Assembly (NCBI GenBank): GCA_038241115.1 | Contig: JBBRGA010000050.1 | Span: 1 to 21,870, forward strand | Reading direction: 5' to 3' | DNA length: 21,870 bases | Source: JANYJJ01 sp038241115 | Lineage (GTDB): Bacteria; Pseudomonadota; Gammaproteobacteria; Burkholderiales; Burkholderiaceae_C | In this document: piece by piece, positions 15,366 to 21,870 of the stretch | Layout of the letters: every line of letters starts with the position of its first letter | Position numbering within the stretch: position 1 is the first letter of the stretch | The notes under the pieces: model-generated | The model's input: the letters and a program-made list of their open reading frames with translations, nothing else | What the model was told of the DNA's origin: nothing | Databases searched by the model: none | Program-made: the position numbers and the translations under genes

Positions 15366-17702
15366 TCAATCGATCTTGAAGCGGGCCACCGACTGCCTCA
15401 AGTCCTCTGCTGTTTTTGACAACTCGCGCACCATTTGCGCGGTCGAACGGGTGCCTTCGCCGGTTTGCTCGGTCACCGCAAAAATATGCTGAATGTTGGC
15501 GGCCACCACGTTGGCCGATTCGGCTTCGCGCAGTGCCTGCGTTGAGATCTGTGCAATCAAATCAGACAGCTGACGCGAGACGCGGTCGATGTCACCCAGC
15601 GCAGTGCCGGCCGCGTCGCTGAGTCGGGTTCCTTCCACCACGCCCTGCGTCGACCGCTCCATCGCGCCCACCGCATCTTGGGTGTCTGTTTGAATGGTTT
15701 TGACCAAGGCCGCAATCTGGCGCGTGGCATCACCTGATCGCTCGGCAAGACGCTGCACTTCTTCTGCCACCACCGAGAAACCGCGGCCTGCATCGCCGGC
15801 CGAAGCAGCTTGAATGGCCGCGTTCAGCGCCAGCACGTTGGTTTGCTCGGTAATGTCGGAAATCAGCTCTGTGATCTCGCCAATTTCCTGCGAAGACTCA
15901 CCCAGCCGCTTGATGCGTTTGGAGGTTTCTTGGATTTGGTCGCGGATCGAGTTCATGCCGCCGATCGTGTTTTGCACTGCGCGCAACCCCGTCTCAGCCG
16001 CACTCAACGACTGCCGTGCCACCGCAGCAGTTGTCTGCGCTTGGGCCGACACGTCATTGATGCGTCCGGCCATTTGCAACACCGACTCACCGGTGTCGCG
16101 AATCTCGCGCAACTGTTCGCTGGAAGTTGCCAGCAGTTCGGTGGACGTGGCTTCGACTTGCAAGGTGGTCTCGGTCACGCGACCCGCAGTGCCTTGCACC
16201 TGCGCCACCAAGTTGCGAAGCTCTTCGACCGTGTAGTTCACCGAATCGGCAATCGCGCCAGTGATGTCCTCGGTCACCGTGGCTTGTTGGGTCAAATCGC
16301 CCTCGGCCACCGTCTGCAATTCGTTCATCAAACGCAAAATGGCGGCTTGGTTGGCATCGTTCACCCGCTTGGCTTCTTGCTCTTGACGCTCGGCCTCCAT
16401 GCGCTGGTTTTGTGCAAGTGCAGAACGCTGACCCTGCTGCGCCACATACAGCCGCAAAAAGCCGTAACCGCCCGCCAGCAGCGCCAAGGCCGACAGCACC
16501 AGGAAGACAAGGCTCAAACCGCCGAAGCCGGTGTCGCCGCTCAAGCGGCCTTGCACTTCTTCAAGGCCTTTGCGCAGCGCCTCGCTGTCGCTCAAGATGG
16601 AGGCCTGCGCTTCACGCGCGGCCACCAAGCCTTGCAAATTGCCCAAAATAAACTGCGCCTCGCCGCGCATTTCTTCGTACTGTTTCAACAGCACACCGAG
16701 ACGCTCTTTGGTTTGCGGGTCTTTGGTTGCCGGCAATTGCAGCTCGCTGTTGCCGTCGTTCAAGCCTTGGGACACGTCGCGAAATGTGTTCAGGTCTTTG
16801 CCCAGCAAGAACACCGCTTCGGGGCTGACGCCCTCTACCGTCAAAAATTCATTGGCGCTTTTGCCGATGCGCTGCGTCAGCATCACCAACTGCCCGACGG
16901 CAGCCAAAACCGGTGCCGGGGCTTGCTGTTGCAGCTTGAGTGCGGCGATGGTCTCCGCTGTGTCGAGCAAGTCTGACGACTGCCGGTTGATGGAGCGCAG
17001 CGCCAAACCCGATTTGGTCAGGGTGTCTTTTTGGGCCACCACGGTGTTGGCGCTTTTTTCAGCCTTGTCGACCAACGGCAGCATCGGTTCCAGCAGCGGC
17101 TGAACCGACGCGGGCGCGGCCGCCAACGAACCGTCGCCAGTGCGCAGCCCGCGCACGACTTGAGTCAACACGTCGGCGCTTTCGCGCACCTCCACAAACG
17201 CCTGCGGATTTCCCACCAAGGCCTGCGACACCGATTTGGCCAAGCGCTGCGACTGCATCAAGGCCTTGCCACTGGCGGCCACCTGCGCCGAGCCGCGATT
17301 GGCCGAAACCAGCGACGTGGCGACCATGGCGATCACACCCAACAAACCCAGCACCACCAAGGCAGTCAGTATGTTTTGTTGAGTCGCCTGCGACTTGTTC
17401 CCGATCAGGGGCAGGCCGGAGCTGGCCAGCGGCGTCAAGGCATCGCTGTCGGCGTTGCGCAACTCGGCGTAGTCGGCCAGCTCCGAAGCCGTCTGTTCGC
17501 TGATGATCGAGGTGTCGATTGAAGAGGAAAGCTGCGCCGTGTTGATGTGCGTGTCCTCGGCGTCAGCAGTCGCTGCTTGACCCATCGCGGCTTGTGCTGC
17601 GGACGTGGACGATGCCGACGAAGCGGTCCTGTGGGCCAATTCACCCATCACAACTTCAGCGTGCGGCGACGCAGGAGACTTGAATTTGTCTAGGAAGCTC
17701 AT
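15366..17702 (-). CDS. pilJ: Type IV pilus chemoreceptor (methyl-accepting chemotaxis protein) PilJ
   Basis: This 778-residue transmembrane receptor has a Ser/Thr/Ala-rich cytoplasmic N-terminal segment of about 110 residues, TM1 at about 111-133 and a periplasmic PilJ-type region. TM2 begins near residue 396, followed by a HAMP-like linker. The long C-terminal coiled-coil signalling domain has its hairpin tip around residue 619 (EQTNVLALNAAIQAASAG). The tip binds PilI (CheW-like) and ChpA. Pseudomonas PilJ is shorter and begins almost directly with TM1, so the N-terminal tail is a lineage extension of unknown function. A GAGGA ribosome site lies about five bases before the ATG, supporting this start. 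No CheR/CheB genes accompany it in this window. Confidence 0.95.
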   Translation of the reverse strand: MSFLDKFKSPASPHAEVVMGELAHRTASSASSTSAAQAAMGQAATADAEDTHINTAQLSSSIDTSIISEQTASELADYAELRNADSDALTPLASSGLPLIGNKSQATQQNILTALVVLGLLGVIAMVATSLVSANRGSAQVAASGKALMQSQRLAKSVSQALVGNPQAFVEVRESADVLTQVVRGLRTGDGSLAAAPASVQPLLEPMLPLVDKAEKSANTVVAQKDTLTKSGLALRSINRQSSDLLDTAETIAALKLQQQAPAPVLAAVGQLVMLTQRIGKSANEFLTVEGVSPEAVFLLGKDLNTFRDVSQGLNDGNSELQLPATKDPQTKERLGVLLKQYEEMRGEAQFILGNLQGLVAAREAQASILSDSEALRKGLEEVQGRLSGDTGFGGLSLVFLVLSALALLAGGYGFLRLYVAQQGQRSALAQNQRMEAERQEQEAKRVNDANQAAILRLMNELQTVAEGDLTQQATVTEDITGAIADSVNYTVEELRNLVAQVQGTAGRVTETTLQVEATSTELLATSSEQLREIRDTGESVLQMAGRINDVSAQAQTTAAVARQSLSAAETGLRAVQNTIGGMNSIRDQIQETSKRIKRLGESSQEIGEITELISDITEQTNVLALNAAIQAASAGDAGRGFSVVAEEVQRLAERSGDATRQIAALVKTIQTDTQDAVGAMERSTQGVVEGTRLSDAAGTALGDIDRVSRQLSDLIAQISTQALREAESANVVAANIQHIFAVTEQTGEGTRSTAQMVRELSKTAEDLRQSVARFKID

Positions 17703-17789
17703 AGAGTCCTCGTACGGAGTCGGGATCGGAAAATATCGAAAAAATCAGAGCGGAAAAGACAGATCAAAGCAAGCCTTGAATCGCCCCGC

Positions 17790-18347
17790 TCAGACCGAAG
17801 TGATTGCAACGATGTTCAGAAACGCTTCGTCCAGCGCGAGCTCGGTCAAATGAAGTTCTTGCCAGATGAAACCTGCTTCATCGCGGTACATCTGGCCCAC
17901 AAAAGACGGATGCTGGCCTGTTGCAGTGGCATTCGCATCTGCCTCGTGCGGCGTCAGTTGGTGTTCATTTTTCAAACCGGCCAGCCTGTCTACCCAGAGC
18001 GCGCAGTTGATGTCAGAGGCTGCATTGAAGGCAACCAAACGCGCCTGCTCGCGCACCGCGTCTTGCGGGCGACCTTGGGACTTGACGTCCAAGAAACGCG
18101 CCAAATCCACCACGCCGTGCAGGTGACCACGCAAATTGGCCACGCCCATGAACCAAGGCTGCGCATGTGGAACCGGCGTCACGGGCGCCATGGCAAAAAT
18201 CTCACCCGCGTCTTTCAGCGCAAACAAAAATCCGCGCGCACTGCATTCCACAGCCAGCCATGAGCGTCCTGAAGGCTGAGTGCGCGCGGCTTGCAGGCGA
18301 TCAGCCAAACGGCTTTGAAGTTCGCGCAGCGCTTCTTTGTTGGCCAT
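17790..18347 (-). CDS. pilI: CheW-like coupling protein PilI
   Basis: The 185-residue protein has a single CheW domain: VECSARGFLFALKDAGEIFAM, then the conserved WFMGVANLRGHLHGVVDLARFL and a C-terminal GFIWQELHLTELALDEAFLNI segment. It should couple the receptor PilJ to the kinase ChpA at the inner membrane. It lies 65 bases after pilH and 87 bases before pilJ, on the same strand. The gap before it holds a heptanucleotide repeat (18364-18391), and its own ribosome site is poor (GAG only). Confidence 0.93.
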   Translation of the reverse strand: MANKEALRELQSRLADRLQAARTQPSGRSWLAVECSARGFLFALKDAGEIFAMAPVTPVPHAQPWFMGVANLRGHLHGVVDLARFLDVKSQGRPQDAVREQARLVAFNAASDINCALWVDRLAGLKNEHQLTPHEADANATATGQHPSFVGQMYRDEAGFIWQELHLTELALDEAFLNIVAITSV

Positions 18348-18363
18348 TCAGGAGCTCAGATTT

Positions 18364-18391
18364 TTGCGGATTGCAAGTTGCGGATTGCGGA
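18364..18391. repeat. Heptanucleotide tandem repeat in the pilH-pilI gap
   Basis: TTGCGGA occurs four times in tandem on the plus strand, with the second copy changed to TTGCAAG. It fills nearly half of the 65-base gap and ends about 16 bases before the pilI start codon, so its copy number would alter the leader of pilI. Confidence 0.8.
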
Positions 18392-18412
18392 TCGCCAACA
18401 GCGTGGACGGCT

Positions 18413-18778
18413 TCAATCGAAGGCGCGAATTTTGCCAACCAACTCGTCTGCATTGACGGGTTTGACGATGTAGTCACGCGCGCCTTGGCGCATGCCCCAC
18501 ACCTTGTCTGTTTCTTGGTTCTTGCTGGTGCACATGATCACGGGCACTGCGGCAAAGCGCGGGTCTCGGGTAATGGCACGCGTCAGCTGAAAGCCGTTCT
18601 GGCCTGGCATCACAACGTCCATCAGGATCAGATCGGGCGTGGCTTCAGCCAGCTTCCGCATGGCTTCTTCACCGTTCTCGGCAGTGCGTATGGAGTAGCC
18701 GCGTTTGGTCAGCAACTCAGACAGGTAATGCAATTCGGTTTTTGAATCGTCAACCAGCAAGATGTGTTGGATCGTCAT
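18413..18778 (-). CDS. pilH: Single-domain response regulator PilH
   Basis: This is a stand-alone CheY-like receiver of 121 residues, the usual PilH length. From the chosen start, the acidic pocket is D10-D11, the phosphoacceptor D54 (ILMDVVMPG), with T84 and K106 completing the active site. I place the start at the ATG at 18778 because AAGGA lies about seven bases before it; an ATG two codons earlier is too close to that site. A longer open frame reaches 18835, but its extra codons are a DNA direct repeat. In Pseudomonas PilH tunes PilT-dependent retraction and may act as a phosphate sink for ChpA. PilH versus PilG is assigned from gene order and length. Confidence 0.94.
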   Translation of the reverse strand: MTIQHILLVDDSKTELHYLSELLTKRGYSIRTAENGEEAMRKLAEATPDLILMDVVMPGQNGFQLTRAITRDPRFAAVPVIMCTSKNQETDKVWGMRQGARDYIVKPVNADELVGKIRAFD

Positions 18779-18799
18779 CGTCATTTCCTTCGGATGCAA

Positions 18800-18834
18800 G
18801 CGCGGGTGCAGACGTGGGAGCACGCGCGGGTGCA
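18800..18834. repeat. Direct repeat (24-base period) just upstream of pilH
   Basis: The 11-mer GCGCGGGTGCA occurs at 18800-18810 and again at 18824-18834, with a related TGCAAG-ending segment nearer the gene. The repeat lies directly upstream of the pilH ribosome site. The surrounding pilG-pilH gap (18779-18935) shows no other gene. Confidence 0.7.
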
Positions 18835-18935
18835 AAAAGTTGGCGCGCGATTCAGTGCGAAAAAACGCTTGACTCGATGCTCTCGCGGAACCGCAGCGTT
18901 TGAAATATCGAAGACAGCCGACATGGCGTCGCTTT

Positions 18936-19379
18936 TCAAACGACTCGCCGGTGAGTCTGAACCGCTTGCAGCAATTGATCTTTGGTAAACGGCTTGGTCA
19001 GGTAGTCCTGCGAGCCCACCATGCGGCCGCGCGCTTTGTCGAACAACCCGTCTTTGCTGGACAACATGATGACCGGCACAGATGAGAATTTTGAGTTGCG
19101 TTTGATGATGGCGCAGGTCTGATAACCGTCTAGGCGCGGCATCAGAATGTCGCAAAAAATCAAATCGGGGGAATGGTCGTTGACCTTGGACAAAGCGTCG
19201 AAGCCGTCTTCGGCCAACAACACCTCATAGCCGCCTTGTTTGAGAAAAATCTCTGCGCTGCGCCGAATGGTGTTGCTGTCGTCGATGACCAACACCTTGA
19301 AGGATGACTTGCTGGCGTTGGATTCCGTCTCGTGACCGGGCACCGCTACTGAGTCGTTCGCTGGGCTTTCATTCATCAC
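18936..19379 (-). CDS. pilG: Single-domain response regulator PilG
   Basis: This is a CheY-like receiver with an N-terminal extension of about 26 residues. The acidic pair is D33-D34, the phosphoacceptor D77 (LIFCDILMPRLDG), the Ser pair 107-108 and K129. PilG is the output regulator that in Pseudomonas promotes pilus extension through PilB; that role is known for the family and inferred here. A strong AGGAG (19388-19392) lies eight bases before a GTG at 19379 and 11 bases before an ATG at 19376; either may be used. It is the first gene of the pilG-pilH-pilI-pilJ-chpA series. Rubredoxin lies about 100 bases upstream on the same strand and may share its transcript. No clear promoter was found in that gap (19380-19478). 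Confidence 0.95.
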   Translation of the reverse strand: MMNESPANDSVAVPGHETESNASKSSFKVLVIDDSNTIRRSAEIFLKQGGYEVLLAEDGFDALSKVNDHSPDLIFCDILMPRLDGYQTCAIIKRNSKFSSVPVIMLSSKDGLFDKARGRMVGSQDYLTKPFTKDQLLQAVQTHRRVV

Positions 19380-19478
19380 TGAGCATTCTCCTCAACGAAT
19401 TTTCCAAGCGGCTCTCAAATTGCAACCGTCATGCACCGGTCGACTCGCAGCAGCGTGGCTGCAAGAAAACCAACCAAT

Positions 19479-19664
19479 TCAGAGTTGCACCATTTCAAAA
19501 TCTTCTTTGCGGGCGCCGCATTCGGGACATGTCCAATTCATCGGTACCGCTTCCCACTTCGTTCCAGGCGCCAAGCCGTGCTCTGCATCGCCTATTGCTT
19601 CGTCGTAGATCCATCCACAGATCAGGCACATCCACGTTCTTGATTCGGTCGCTGCTTCGGTCAC
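19479..19664 (-). CDS. rubA: Rubredoxin
   Basis: This small iron-sulfur electron carrier has both Fe-binding cysteine pairs, CLICG and CPECG, the conserved GWIYDEA and PGTKWE segments and a C-terminal EDFEMVQL. The core is about 55 residues, as usual. The start is uncertain: no ATG suits. I prefer GTG at 19664, giving about 61 residues with an AGAGA stretch upstream. A TTG at 19760 in the same frame would add 32 residues with no similarity to rubredoxins. The partner reductase is not in the window. The gene is divergent from the ThiD-like kinase and shares its direction with pilG, an arrangement familiar in Burkholderiales. Confidence 0.93.
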   Translation of the reverse strand: MTEAATESRTWMCLICGWIYDEAIGDAEHGLAPGTKWEAVPMNWTCPECGARKEDFEMVQL

Positions 19665-19778
19665 TTCGATGGTCTCTTTGCTTGGCGTGCTGTTGCGCCG
19701 TTTTAGGTGCGTTTTCAAGGCCGCTTTTGTGTTCGCGTTGATGGTCGCCAACAGCGTCAAACGGCTTCTTCAACGTCT

Positions 19779-19800
19779 CTACAATCTGAACTCATTGTAG
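19779..19800. promoter_or_regulatory. Inverted repeat CTACAAT-N8-ATTGTAG in the rubredoxin/ThiD divergent gap
   Basis: The two 7-base arms are perfect, with an 8-base spacer, giving 15-base centre-to-centre symmetry typical of a dimeric regulator site. Each arm also contains TACAAT, a five-of-six match to a -10 element, one facing each way, so the site may instead be or overlap a promoter. No good -35 was found at the right distance. A separate 10-base palindrome, CAGAGCTCTG, lies at 19833-19842. Confidence 0.5.
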
Positions 19801-19893
19801 TCACGCACAGACTCTAAAAAACCCAATGTTCTCAGAGCTCTGCGCCAGATTCCTCACGTTTGTCTTGAGGTGTCATTGCAGTCCAAAAACGTC

Positions 19894-19923
19894 TTGCGAC
19901 ACCCTGAAACTTTCGGCTACAAA
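19894..19923 (+). promoter_or_regulatory. Candidate sigma-70-type promoter for the ThiD-like kinase
   Basis: TTGCGA (19894-19899) and TACAAA (19918-19923) are 18 bases apart, each with four of six consensus matches. They lie directly upstream of the ATG at 19943. The resulting leader would be only about a dozen bases with no clear ribosome site. Confidence 0.35.
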
Positions 19924-19942
19924 ATCTTGAAATCAAAAGCCC

Positions 19943-20881
19943 ATGACCGCTGACCTCAGCCCCACCACCAACCCGGCGGAAGTCGACGCCGATTCAATTG
20001 CCCCGGCCTGTGTGATGAGCTTCAACGCCAGCGACGCCACCGGCGCGGGCGGCTTGGCGGGCGACGTCGCCACCATCGCAGCCATGGGCGCGCATGCGTT
20101 GCCGGTCGTCACCGCAGTGGTGCTGCGAGACACCGCCGAAGTGTTTGATCACCACGTGATCGATGCTGATGTGGTGGTCGAGCAAGCCCGCAGCGTGCTT
20201 GAAGACGTGACCATCGCCGCCTGGAAAGTCGGCTTTCTGGGTTCAGCTGAAGGCGTCAGCGCGGTCGCGGAAATCCTTTCCGACTATCCCGACGTGCCGC
20301 TCGTGGCCTACATGTCGAACCTGTCATGGGTAGAAGAAGACGAGCAAGCGGCCTACCTGGACGCCTTCCGTGAACTCGTGCTGCCGCAAACCGAAGTGCT
20401 GGTGGGCAGTCATCAAACTCTCACCGATTTTTTGTTGCCCGATTGGTCGGCCGAGCGCCCGGCGTCGCCGCGCGAATTGGCTGTGGCAGCGGGCGAACAC
20501 GGAACGCGTTTTGTGTTGGTCACCAGCGTCTTGGTGCAAACCTCCAAATCGCCAGAGCAGTTTTTCGACAACGTGCTGGCCTCGCCGCAAGGCGCCATCA
20601 CCGGTGAAAAATTTGAACGCTTTGAGGTGAGTTTTGTGGGCGCCGGCGACACCTTGTCGGCCGCGCTGGCGGCACTTTTGGCCTCGGGCACCGAACTGCA
20701 CACCGCCGTGGGCGAAAGCCTGGCATTTCTCGATCAAGCGCTGGACGCGGGCTTTCGTCCCGGCATGGGCAATGTGATTCCCGACCGCTTTTTCTGGGCC
20801 TTGCCGCCCGGCGAAGAAGAAGGCTTGGAAGGCGAAGGCGGCCCGCCCGAAATGCCTGGCGGCTCGCGCCAGGTCCACTGA
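19943..20881 (+). CDS. thiD: ThiD-like PfkB-superfamily kinase (annotated type: hydroxymethylpyrimidine/phosphomethylpyrimidine kinase)
   Basis: The 312-residue protein has the ribokinase-like fold of ThiD/PdxK enzymes: an early ASDATGAGGLAGD (29-41) matching the ThiD SDPSGGAGxQAD region, AAMGAHALPVVTAV (46-59), and a C-terminal anion hole VGAGDTLSAALAALLASG (from 232). It differs from true HMP kinases in several places. TAQNT is replaced by AVVLRDT. The DPVM segment is absent. GTGC is GAGD (D236), as in sugar and pyridoxal kinases. The tail ends in about 25 Gly/Glu/Pro-rich residues. The fold is secure and the substrate is not. HMP (thiamine pathway) is the default call, and a pyridoxal-type substrate is an alternative given PLP-dependent HemL next door. 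The gene lies 94 bases before hemL on the same strand. Confidence 0.75.
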   Translation: MTADLSPTTNPAEVDADSIAPACVMSFNASDATGAGGLAGDVATIAAMGAHALPVVTAVVLRDTAEVFDHHVIDADVVVEQARSVLEDVTIAAWKVGFLGSAEGVSAVAEILSDYPDVPLVAYMSNLSWVEEDEQAAYLDAFRELVLPQTEVLVGSHQTLTDFLLPDWSAERPASPRELAVAAGEHGTRFVLVTSVLVQTSKSPEQFFDNVLASPQGAITGEKFERFEVSFVGAGDTLSAALAALLASGTELHTAVGESLAFLDQALDAGFRPGMGNVIPDRFFWALPPGEEEGLEGEGGPPEMPGGSRQVH

Positions 20882-20975
20882 AAAATCCACTCATACAAAT
20901 CCACTTGAAGCAGTGCACGACGAGAAGTGCGTAGATTGCCTTTCCAGCCACAGATTTTGAATTGAAGTCCTCTGA

Positions 20976-21870
20976 ATGAAAACCAACGAAGCCCTGTTCC
21001 AACGCGCCCAAAAAGTGATCCCTGGTGGCGTGAATTCGCCTGTTCGCGCCTTTCGCGCGGTCGGTGGCACGCCGCGCTTCATCGCGCGTGCAGAAGGTGC
21101 CTATATGTACGACGCCGAAGGCCAGCGCTACATCGACTACATCGGCAGTTGGGGGCCGATGATCCTGGGTCATGGACATCCGGCGGTTCTGGACGCGGTG
21201 CAAAAGGCAGCGCTTGACGGCTTTTCGTTTGGTGCGCCGACAGAGCGCGAAGTCGAGCTGGCCGAAGAGATTTTGAAGCTCGTGCCCAGCATGGAACAAG
21301 TGCGCATGGTCAGCTCGGGCACCGAAGCCGCGATGAGCGCGCTGCGCTTGGCGCGCGGTGCCACCGGCCGCAACAAGTTCATCAAATTCGAGGGCTGCTA
21401 TCACGGTCACGCAGACGCGCTTTTGGTCAAGGCCGGTTCAGGCTTGGCCACCTTCGGCAACCCGACCAGCGCGGGCGTGCCCGATGAGGTGGTCAAGCAC
21501 ACCGTGGTTCTTGAATACAACCATGTCGGGCAATTGGAAGAAGCCTTCAGCTTGCACGGCGCAGATCTGGCCTGCGTGATGGTGGAGCCCATTTGCGGCA
21601 ACATGAATTTCGTGCGCGCCAGCGTGCCCTTCATGACGCGCCTGCGCGAGCTTTGCACGCAGCATGGCGTGCTCTTGGTATTTGATGAAGTGATGACTGG
21701 TTTTCGGGTGGCTTTGGGCGGTGCGCAAAGCCTGTACGCGACCTTGATACCGGGCTTTGCGCCGGATGTGAGCGTGTTCGGCAAGGTCATTGGCGGCGGC
21801 ATGCCGCTGGCGGCCTTTGGCGGCAAGCGCGCGGTGATGGAACAGCTCGCGCCGCTGGGAGGCGTGTACC
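20976..21870 (+). CDS. hemL: Glutamate-1-semialdehyde 2,1-aminomutase, 3' end cut by window
   Basis: The first 298 codons of HemL (about 430 expected) are present. The enzyme converts glutamate-1-semialdehyde to 5-aminolevulinate, the C5-route entry to haem. Signatures include PGGVNSPVRAF (16-26), SSGTEAAMSALRLAR (113-127), the conserved CYHGHAD (141-147), DEVMTGFR (237-244) and FGKVIGGGMP with the PLP Schiff-base lysine K270. The ATG at 20976 matches the usual N-terminus (xxNEALFQRA). It lies 94 bases after the ThiD-like kinase on the same strand, and that gap shows no terminator or clear promoter, so co-transcription is likely. Confidence 0.97.
   Translation, partial: MKTNEALFQRAQKVIPGGVNSPVRAFRAVGGTPRFIARAEGAYMYDAEGQRYIDYIGSWGPMILGHGHPAVLDAVQKAALDGFSFGAPTEREVELAEEILKLVPSMEQVRMVSSGTEAAMSALRLARGATGRNKFIKFEGCYHGHADALLVKAGSGLATFGNPTSAGVPDEVVKHTVVLEYNHVGQLEEAFSLHGADLACVMVEPICGNMNFVRASVPFMTRLRELCTQHGVLLVFDEVMTGFRVALGGAQSLYATLIPGFAPDVSVFGKVIGGGMPLAAFGGKRAVMEQLAPLGGVY

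Noticed and set aside
15810..16976. 388-codon plus-strand open frame opposite pilJ
   Set aside because: It is the reverse frame of a well-supported chemoreceptor gene with shadow-like composition and no own ribosome site or motif.
18779..18835. N-terminal extension of PilH (start at 18835)
   Set aside because: The extra residues are encoded by a direct repeat, PilH homologues are 121 residues, and the AAGGA site fits the ATG at 18778.
18936..18955. GACTC/GAGTC hairpin across the pilG stop codon
   Set aside because: Five-pair stem without a U-tract, common by chance at this GC content.

Overview
The window looks like chromosomal DNA of a betaproteobacterium, most likely order Burkholderiales and family Comamonadaceae-like. 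This rests on the GC-rich, drifting codon use, the gene neighbourhoods (yqgE-ruvX-pyrR-pyrB-pyrX; a pilGHIJ-chpA type IV pilus chemosensory cluster next to rubredoxin; a ThiD-like kinase beside hemL) and the protein signatures. Genus cannot be fixed from sequence alone. Coding density is very high. No tRNA, rRNA, CRISPR array, insertion sequence or phage gene is visible, and no gap without a gene exceeds about 280 bases.

Region 1 (1-4585, minus strand) is one head-to-tail operon of six genes, yqgE > ruvX > pyrR > pyrB > pyrX > plsC (cut by the window edge). Every junction overlaps by 1-4 bases, mostly of the GTGA/ATGA/TTGA type, so translational coupling is likely. The core is pyrimidine biosynthesis: PyrR regulator/UPRTase, aspartate carbamoyltransferase catalytic subunit, and a dihydroorotase-like protein that has lost nearly all its metal ligands and is therefore probably the non-catalytic ATCase partner PyrX (PyrC').

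Region 2 (4619-8162) holds a class I CPD photolyase on the plus strand, divergent from yqgE with only 33 bases between them, and a SnoaL-like/flavin monooxygenase fusion on the minus strand. Between these two convergent genes lies a 226-base non-coding gap containing a striking 21-base-arm inverted repeat.

Region 3 (8416-19379, minus strand) is a type IV pilus (Pil-Chp-type) chemosensory cluster, pilG > pilH > pilI > pilJ > chpA. It comprises two single-domain response regulators, a CheW adaptor, a transmembrane chemoreceptor, and a giant 2294-residue CheA-type hybrid kinase with four His-bearing and at least one Ser-substituted phosphotransfer-like domains and a C-terminal receiver. No CheR/CheB genes (pilK, chpB) or chpC are present in the window. 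The cluster has many short tandem DNA repeats, both in kinase linkers (6- and 12-base units) and in the short gaps before start codons (7-, 9- and 24-base periods).

Region 4 (19479-21870) has a rubredoxin (minus) divergent from a ThiD-like PfkB-family kinase (plus), followed by hemL (cut by the window edge). The divergent gap contains a clean 7-8-7 inverted repeat. The kinase lacks several residues expected of a true HMP kinase.

I see no wholly unknown multi-gene system. The best leads are the degenerate dihydroorotase, the inverted repeat in the convergent gap, the repeat-laden chemosensory locus and the atypical kinase next to hemL.
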